57,713 nucleotides of DNA, taken from the IMG/VR virus record IMGVR_UViG_3300023184_003134, positions 1 to 57,713 of that record; one strand, 5' to 3'. The position numbers were made by a program, and so were the translations under genes. Of this stretch, positions 53,483 through 57,713 are shown in pieces; the stretch's first letter is position 1; the number at the start of each line of letters is the position of its first letter. The notes under the pieces were generated by a model, which did no database searches, was not told the origin of the DNA, and saw only the letters and a list, made by a program, of their open reading frames with translations. This stretch comes from a virus.

Positions 53483-54525
53483 TATATTAAAGTTTTATTA
53501 GTATTATCAATAAATTCATATAAGTTATGAAAAACATTTTGGTTTTTCCATATTTTATTAAAATTTATTTTAAACAATTCATGTTCCGGATGTTCCGTAT
53601 CCCATACTTGTTTTAATTTAAACTCCCCTTCTGAAAACGTCCCCCAATTAGTTATTTTACCAAAAAATACATTTACTCGTTTACCAAAAATGGAATACAT
53701 TAAATTATAAAACATTTCCATTTCGGTATAATTCGTATCTTGTACCACAAACGATGTTTTTATTGATGTTAATGTTTGTATTGTATTAATAAATTTTAAA
53801 TTACTTAGTAAATTTTCCCAATTACCACCTAATCTTGTTTTATTTTCATACGTATACTTTGTCCCCGCGTCAATACTTATTTCACAAGTGTGAACATATT
53901 TATGTACGTTTGGCATACTATTCCACATTTCTTTATTCCACATACTTGCGTTTGTGTGTAGGTGTATATTTTGTAATTTGGGATATTTTTCAGGGTTAAA
54001 GTTTCTTAAATAATTTCTAAAGCTAACCGAAACAAATGGGTCACCTGTACCCGTAATATATAAAGTTTTTACATTTTGTGAATAATATGTGTCAATTTCG
54101 TCTATTGTTTTTTCAATACGTTTTAATCCTTCACTACTTTCAACAATTAAATCTACTCTACAAGATGGACATTTGTAATTGCAAGTTCTATCAAAATTCA
54201 TTACCAAATAGTCAGGTGTATTATTATCTATAATTGGAGTTGTGTAGTGTGAATTTATTTTTAAATGTATTGGGCCTGATGGAATCCCATAGTTTACCAA
54301 TTTACTTAAATAGGGACAAAGTTCTTTATCACAATATTTAAATGAACCATCTATTATAGAATTTCTAATATCAATAATTGGTGCACTATTGTATATGTCC
54401 TTTAAAGGAATTTCACCAATCTCTATTTTATTGGGTAACCAAGATGGACAACAAACAAAACAAACATTATTATGTATTTCCAATGAATTAAATGGAACAC
54501 CACATATGTAATTTTTTAAATTCAT
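53482..54525 (-). CDS. Radical SAM enzyme with N-terminal cysteine cluster
   Basis: 347 residues. CxxxCxxC is at C115, C119 and C122 (FDRTCNYKCPSCR). TLYITGTGDPFVS and IHLHTNASMW are the GGEP-like and strand motifs of a TIM-barrel radical SAM domain, and ISIDAGTKYTYE fits the later ribose-binding segment. Before it, five or six cysteines (C8, C22, C25, C26, C65, C70) look like a SPASM-type auxiliary 4Fe-4S site placed N-terminally. Enzymes of this class often modify peptides. The adjacent oxygenases, sulfotransferases and micro-genes make a peptide substrate an attractive but untested idea. Confidence 0.9.
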   Translation of the reverse strand: MNLKNYICGVPFNSLEIHNNVCFVCCPSWLPNKIEIGEIPLKDIYNSAPIIDIRNSIIDGSFKYCDKELCPYLSKLVNYGIPSGPIHLKINSHYTTPIIDNNTPDYLVMNFDRTCNYKCPSCRVDLIVESSEGLKRIEKTIDEIDTYYSQNVKTLYITGTGDPFVSVSFRNYLRNFNPEKYPKLQNIHLHTNASMWNKEMWNSMPNVHKYVHTCEISIDAGTKYTYENKTRLGGNWENLLSNLKFINTIQTLTSIKTSFVVQDTNYTEMEMFYNLMYSIFGKRVNVFFGKITNWGTFSEGEFKLKQVWDTEHPEHELFKINFNKIWKNQNVFHNLYEFIDNTNKTLI

Positions 54526-54540
54526 AGTGTGTTATGTTAA

Positions 54541-54828
54541 TTATAACAATGATTTAATAGATTTAGATTTAAAAGTTTGATATGTGGTATCAACCTCTTC
54601 CCATTTTTTCAATGGACAATCGTTAAAATCATTTGAAAATATCTTTTTAGATATAGGACAACCACATTCACCACATACTACCCCTAATTTTAATTTATTT
54701 GTTAATACTTTTCTAGACGGACAAGATTCACAAATTTCATTTCGTTTTTCTGCGAGTAATTTTTGTGATGGATTGGGGTTATGCGCAATAATCCAGGCAC
54801 TATAAATCTTTTTAAAATTTAAATCCAT
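54541..54828 (-). CDS. Cys-rich small zinc-ribbon-like protein
   Basis: 95 residues. C33/C36 (EICESCPSRK), C52/C55/C57 (VCGECGCPIS) and C71 in NDCPLKKW give six conserved-looking cysteines. This layout (CPxxK-W end) recurs in small proteins of T4-like marine phages (DUF6171-like), often next to radical SAM or oxygenase genes. Probably binds zinc or an Fe-S cluster. It lies 15 bases ahead of the radical SAM gene. Ends KSLL. Function unknown. Confidence 0.7.
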   Translation of the reverse strand: MDLNFKKIYSAWIIAHNPNPSQKLLAEKRNEICESCPSRKVLTNKLKLGVVCGECGCPISKKIFSNDFNDCPLKKWEEVDTTYQTFKSKSIKSLL

Positions 54829-54846
54829 ATAACTTATTTTTTATAA

Positions 54847-54924
54847 TTAAGAATTTGCGGCGATAATCAATGCTCCTATTTGTGTCATTGTAGTATCAAT
54901 TGTTTGTTTTTCTATTAATGTCAT
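54847..54924 (-). CDS. 25-residue micro-gene
   Basis: ATG at 54924 opens 25 codons ending TAA: MTLIEKQTIDTTMTQIGALI then IAANS. It lies in the 116-base gap between the Hint-like protein and the Cys-rich protein, 18 bases before the latter, in a context that otherwise leaves no gap. It has no Cys, Trp or aromatic residue. It may be a short translated gene or chance; its codon content resembles the neighbours. Low confidence. Confidence 0.35.
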   Translation of the reverse strand: MTLIEKQTIDTTMTQIGALIIAANS

Positions 54925-54944
54925 TATATATTATTTTTTAACTT

Positions 54945-56477
54945 TTATTTAGGGGTATATGGAGTACAACCTGGTCTACAAATACAAAGGGGTCTACCTG
55001 CACAAGCTAAGGTAGTATTACCCGGCCCGTCACAATATAATCCTTTTGGACAGGTGGACTGTTCACATGGACCGGTGTTAGAACTACAACCCACGTTGTG
55101 TTCAATTGTTACAAATGATGTATTGTTGGATGTTTGTGTTAAGAACATATGTGCCCTTTCAACACTAATAACCCATCCATCAAATATTTGTTTTGTTGTT
55201 GTTATAGATGCAACTTCTTTAATTATTGGATTGAAATTACCATCCGTTGTGTCTAATAATATTATACTGTCACCAATTTGAATTGTATCTTCGTTGCCGG
55301 TTTCATGTGATAATGACACAAATTTAATGTTATCATTTCTCACAATTAAATAATTTGAAGTATTAGTATCTTCCCAAAAAGTATTATCGGTAAAATCAAT
55401 TCTAACATAATTAACAATTTGACTAACTTTTTGTTTATTAGTGACTGCGTTTGTTGAATATGTTGTACCAGTTAAAAATGTATTATATGATATACCAAAA
55501 TCAGCGATTTCCGATTCCATATCTACTTCATTTGGATTTGGAATGTCTATTGTTTTTATTATATCTCCAACTTGTAATTCTAATGCAGTTTTAAATGAAC
55601 CGTCCGCCATTTCTACTTTATCAGTATCTAACAATTTTGGCGCGACTAATGAGTATTCGTTGCTAATATATCTATTTTTAAATTCGGTATTCAATTCAAA
55701 TGTTATGGTATCATATGTTACATCACTATCTAATCTTCCAGTTGGTAAATATGTATAACCACCCAGAGAAATACTTTCTAAATTTGGAGGGAATAATAGA
55801 TTCATTCCTCTAAATATTTGAATATGGTCTTGATATAATTTATCTATATTCAAATGAAATTCCATTAGAAAATGACCATTGTCTATATTTGATAATATTG
55901 TATTTAATTCCGATTCATTTGATACTTTATAAAATTTAGGATAATTTGTTTTATCATATCCAGGATTAACCGCTTTTAAAATAAAGTTAGGATGAACACC
56001 ATTATCGTTTATAGATGTGATATGATTAACTAAATCACCATTACTATCTTTATATGCAAATTGTGAGGCAAATGTAGAATCTTTTATTAAATTTAAAAAA
56101 TTAACTTTATCTTTACAATATGTGTCATCCACCAATGCGGTAGTATCGTATGCACTTCTAATAATCAAAGTTTCATCGTTGTCCTCAACAAATGGAATTG
56201 TGATTGAAGATGCTCCGGTTTCGTGGTGTTCAAATGAAATGCCTAAAGTAGTGGTTAACGTTTTTAATTTTTTATTAAACTTTAAAACTGAGCCAATGTA
56301 CACTACTTTAGTAAAAGCTTTTTCAGTTATAAAATTAGAAAGTTCCGTAAAATCTAATGCTGTTTCATTATCTTCAACTGTTAGATTTACCCAACCTATA
56401 TTTGTGTTAAGTTCTATTGGTACTAAATTACCATCTTTATTGTATACGAAGTCCGACCCGATTAATACTGTTCTCAT
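54945..56477 (-). CDS. Protein with Hint-like domain and Cys-rich C-terminal tail
   Basis: 510 residues. Residues 1-30 (GNLVPIELNTNIGW) resemble the last strand of ATP-grasp enzymes, and DETLIIRSAYDTTALVDD (101-118) also recalls them. Residues of about 281-461 look like a Hint fold: KVEMADGSFKTALELQVGDI (287-306), then SVERAHMFLTQ and a terminal EHN (459-461). The nucleophile expected at the start of Hint is replaced, and the residue after HN is Val, so protein splicing is unlikely. The last 47 residues carry eight cysteines (464, 471, 476, 482, 492, 498, 500, 504), suggesting a disulfide or metal knot. Function unknown; position ahead of the modification cassette suggests it may be a substrate or surface protein. 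Confidence 0.7.
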   Translation of the reverse strand: MRTVLIGSDFVYNKDGNLVPIELNTNIGWVNLTVEDNETALDFTELSNFITEKAFTKVVYIGSVLKFNKKLKTLTTTLGISFEHHETGASSITIPFVEDNDETLIIRSAYDTTALVDDTYCKDKVNFLNLIKDSTFASQFAYKDSNGDLVNHITSINDNGVHPNFILKAVNPGYDKTNYPKFYKVSNESELNTILSNIDNGHFLMEFHLNIDKLYQDHIQIFRGMNLLFPPNLESISLGGYTYLPTGRLDSDVTYDTITFELNTEFKNRYISNEYSLVAPKLLDTDKVEMADGSFKTALELQVGDIIKTIDIPNPNEVDMESEIADFGISYNTFLTGTTYSTNAVTNKQKVSQIVNYVRIDFTDNTFWEDTNTSNYLIVRNDNIKFVSLSHETGNEDTIQIGDSIILLDTTDGNFNPIIKEVASITTTKQIFDGWVISVERAHMFLTQTSNNTSFVTIEHNVGCSSNTGPCEQSTCPKGLYCDGPGNTTLACAGRPLCICRPGCTPYTPK

Positions 56478-56493
56478 ATTATTTTGTTATTTC

Positions 56494-56503
56494 TTATAAA
56501 TAT
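56494..56503 (-). promoter_or_regulatory. ATATTTATAA element before the Hint-like gene
   Basis: Exact 10-mer 16 bases before the ATG at 56477, with its upstream end just before the stop of the 130-residue gene (56505). Same spacing as at the tail fibre. Confidence 0.5.
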
Positions 56504-56504
56504 A

Positions 56505-56897
56505 CTAACTTTGTAATTTAGTTGTTCTTTTAGTATATTTTCTTTTTGGTTTTGGTAATGGTGGATTATCAATAGATACGATTAAATCTCGTATTGCTCC
56601 ACATTGTTCGTATTGTTCTTTAGATACAAAGTAATCCATCATTTTATTTAGAAGGTCCTTATATTCACTCTTATCTATTGTAGCAAACATTTTACTATCG
56701 GTGAACTTAATGATAGCAACCTCTTCTAAATTTTCTTCAATCGCACCTTTTAATATTTGTAAAATCCAAGGGTATAACTTATCACCATTCATAGAGATAT
56801 AGTTTGAAACTGCCGGAGATGCATCTTCATCAAAATATTTTCTCCAATTGGTTTTTGCGTACATATTGGTAATTTTTAATAATTTGTTAATATCCAT
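56505..56897 (-). CDS. Small protein with UVR-like motif and basic tail
   Basis: 130 residues. Residues 81-108 (LNKMMDYFVSKEQYEQCGAI) resemble the UVR helical hairpin of UvrB/UvrC and related adaptors. The tail PKPKRKYTKRTTK (116-128) is strongly basic and may bind nucleic acid. The N-terminal 75 residues are unassigned. It starts 12 bases after the preceding gene. DNA or protein binding is possible; function unknown. Confidence 0.65.
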   Translation of the reverse strand: MDINKLLKITNMYAKTNWRKYFDEDASPAVSNYISMNGDKLYPWILQILKGAIEENLEEVAIIKFTDSKMFATIDKSEYKDLLNKMMDYFVSKEQYEQCGAIRDLIVSIDNPPLPKPKRKYTKRTTKLQS

Positions 56898-56900
56898 ATA

Positions 56901-56910
56901 ATATAAATAT
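56901..56910 (-). promoter_or_regulatory. ATATTTATAT, variant late element
   Basis: One base from the consensus and three bases before the ATG at 56897, overlapping the stop of the 226-residue gene. Listed with low confidence. Confidence 0.25.
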
Positions 56911-57590
56911 TAAGAACGTTGAACATCTCTTAAATAATCATCTAAATTGGTTACTCTTTGTGATAAAGGTAAAACTACGTCGGTAGAAACAGGTACAAAA
57001 TCAGATGGTAATGTTTGATATGTTCCGCTAATTCTTACATTAGTTTCATCAAATAAAAATAATATTTGTTTGATAATATTTTCTTCATTTAATTGAGTAT
57101 CATCCATATTATTATAAAATTGTAAATCTAATGCAGTGACTCCGGCTAAACCTAATTTACTATTTAATGTTTGTGATGGTGTTGCTGTAACTTGAATTGA
57201 ACCACTTGTTGAACTCCCTATTAGTGTACCGGTATAGGTAATTGAATTGGCTGTAATCTCTGCCCCATATTTACTACCAATGTAATTAATAGTTTTAGAT
57301 AAATCCATTTCTATTGTAATTAAATCTTTTATAGTATAGTATGGATTGTTTTCTTTATATGCTGTAACTAATGTATCAAATAAATGTTGGGGAATATATG
57401 TATTACTCCCCAACTTTACTGCGAAATTAATAGATTGAGATGGACAATTGAATACTTTGTATGTTGCCGTATTAGGGTCAATCGTTTTTAGTTCTCTAAA
57501 GTTTTTATCAAATACTCCTTTAAATAAAATTGTATTAGGATTTACTCTACTATAAGAACCATAATCATTTGTTACTTCTCTACTAAACAT
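56910..57590 (-). CDS. Putative virion or neck protein of unknown family
   Basis: 226 residues. Mixed alpha/beta with a Ser/Thr-rich middle (ITYTGTLIGSSTSGSIQVTA) and a C-terminal SQRVTNLDDYLRDVQRS. The first part (MFSREVTNDYGSYSRVNPN) has no known motif. Composition is like that of structural proteins, and a basic small protein lies just upstream, which resembles head or neck gene clusters. I cannot name it. Start chosen at ATG 57590, two bases after the upstream stop. Confidence 0.6.
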   Translation of the reverse strand: MFSREVTNDYGSYSRVNPNTILFKGVFDKNFRELKTIDPNTATYKVFNCPSQSINFAVKLGSNTYIPQHLFDTLVTAYKENNPYYTIKDLITIEMDLSKTINYIGSKYGAEITANSITYTGTLIGSSTSGSIQVTATPSQTLNSKLGLAGVTALDLQFYNNMDDTQLNEENIIKQILFLFDETNVRISGTYQTLPSDFVPVSTDVVLPLSQRVTNLDDYLRDVQRS

Positions 57591-57592
57591 TG

Positions 57593-57713
57593 TTATCTTC
57601 CTTGTCCTTTATAATCTTTTGGACGTGGACTGTGTTTGTTATATGATTTCTTTGCTGAACCTCTTTTACGAGAACCGAATGAAACCTTTGATGATGTTAA
57701 TGAACCTTTCTTT
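57593..57713 (-). CDS. Basic C-terminal end of a protein, 5' part beyond the window
   Basis: Reading leftwards from the window edge gives 39 codons and a TAA at 57595. The fragment is very basic: KKGSLTSSKVSFGSRKRGSA then KKSYNKHSPRPKDYKGQGR. Such tails suit proteins that touch DNA or the capsid portal. It stops two bases before the next ATG, so it belongs to the same operon. The family cannot be told from the fragment. Confidence 0.6.
   Translation of the reverse strand, partial: KKGSLTSSKVSFGSRKRGSAKKSYNKHSPRPKDYKGQGR

Noticed and set aside
55520-55640. Active intein in the Hint-like protein
   Set aside because: The first-position nucleophile is not Cys or Ser in the best alignment, and the residue after HN is Val, so splicing is unlikely.
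1-57713. tRNA genes, insertion sequences, attachment sites
   Set aside because: I saw no cloverleaf, transposase, integrase or flanking direct repeat. A proper tRNA search would be needed to exclude short RNA genes, but gaps are too small for most.

Overview
The window reads as part of the genome of a large contractile-tailed phage (T4-like myovirus, Caudoviricetes) with a very AT-rich genome. Every gene I support lies on the minus strand, so transcription runs from high to low coordinates. The genes are packed with overlaps or gaps of a few bases, and no gene-free stretch exceeds about 120 bases. Hallmarks are a gp25-like and a gp6-like baseplate protein, a tail spike, a fibre ending in an S74-type chaperone, a gp55-like late sigma factor, a gp46/gp47-type recombination nuclease, a DnaG-type primase and a T7-type endonuclease I. 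A Bacteroidota host is likely: six short intergenic regions carry the pattern TTG, 19-20 bases, TAnnTTT(G/A), the known primary-sigma promoter of that phylum.

Layout in the direction of transcription. (1) 57.7-54.5 kb: three unrecognised proteins, a large protein with a Hint-like domain and a Cys-rich tail, a 25-residue micro-gene and a Cys-rich small protein. (2) 54.5-48.6 kb: a modification cassette with a radical SAM enzyme, five small 2-oxoglutarate/Fe(II) oxygenases, two sulfotransferases, a 38-residue micro-gene and an SGNH hydrolase-like protein. (3) 48.6-44 kb: a lipoprotein, two DNA methyltransferase-like proteins, an HD-domain protein, a small heat-shock protein and another SGNH-like protein. 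(4) 44-39.8 kb: a coiled-coil membrane protein, then IscU, ferredoxin, a methyltransferase, a glycosyltransferase, another oxygenase and an A-type Fe-S carrier. (5) 39.8-36.5 kb: peptide deformylase, small membrane protein, gp55-like sigma factor and carbamoyltransferase. (6) 36.5-19.3 kb: baseplate, spike and other virion proteins. (7) 19.3-14.1 kb: endonuclease I, primase, a one-piece Mre11-Rad50 protein and an oxygenase. (8) 14-9 kb: the long tail fibre. (9) 9-0 kb: surface-chemistry genes, including three beta-1,4-galactosyltransferase-like proteins with a LamG domain inserted inside the catalytic fold, and a second radical SAM protein at the edge.

How the parts may work together (inference). 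Host-type promoters precede the primase, deformylase/late-sigma, methyltransferase, lipoprotein and one glycosyltransferase genes. A different element, ATATTTATAA, sits just upstream of several virion genes and is a candidate late promoter for the gp55-like factor. IscU, A-type carrier and ferredoxin could charge the phage's own radical SAM enzymes. The oxygenases, sulfotransferases, carbamoyltransferase, methyltransferases and glycosyltransferases suggest heavy modification of an unknown target such as virion proteins, a glycan or DNA.
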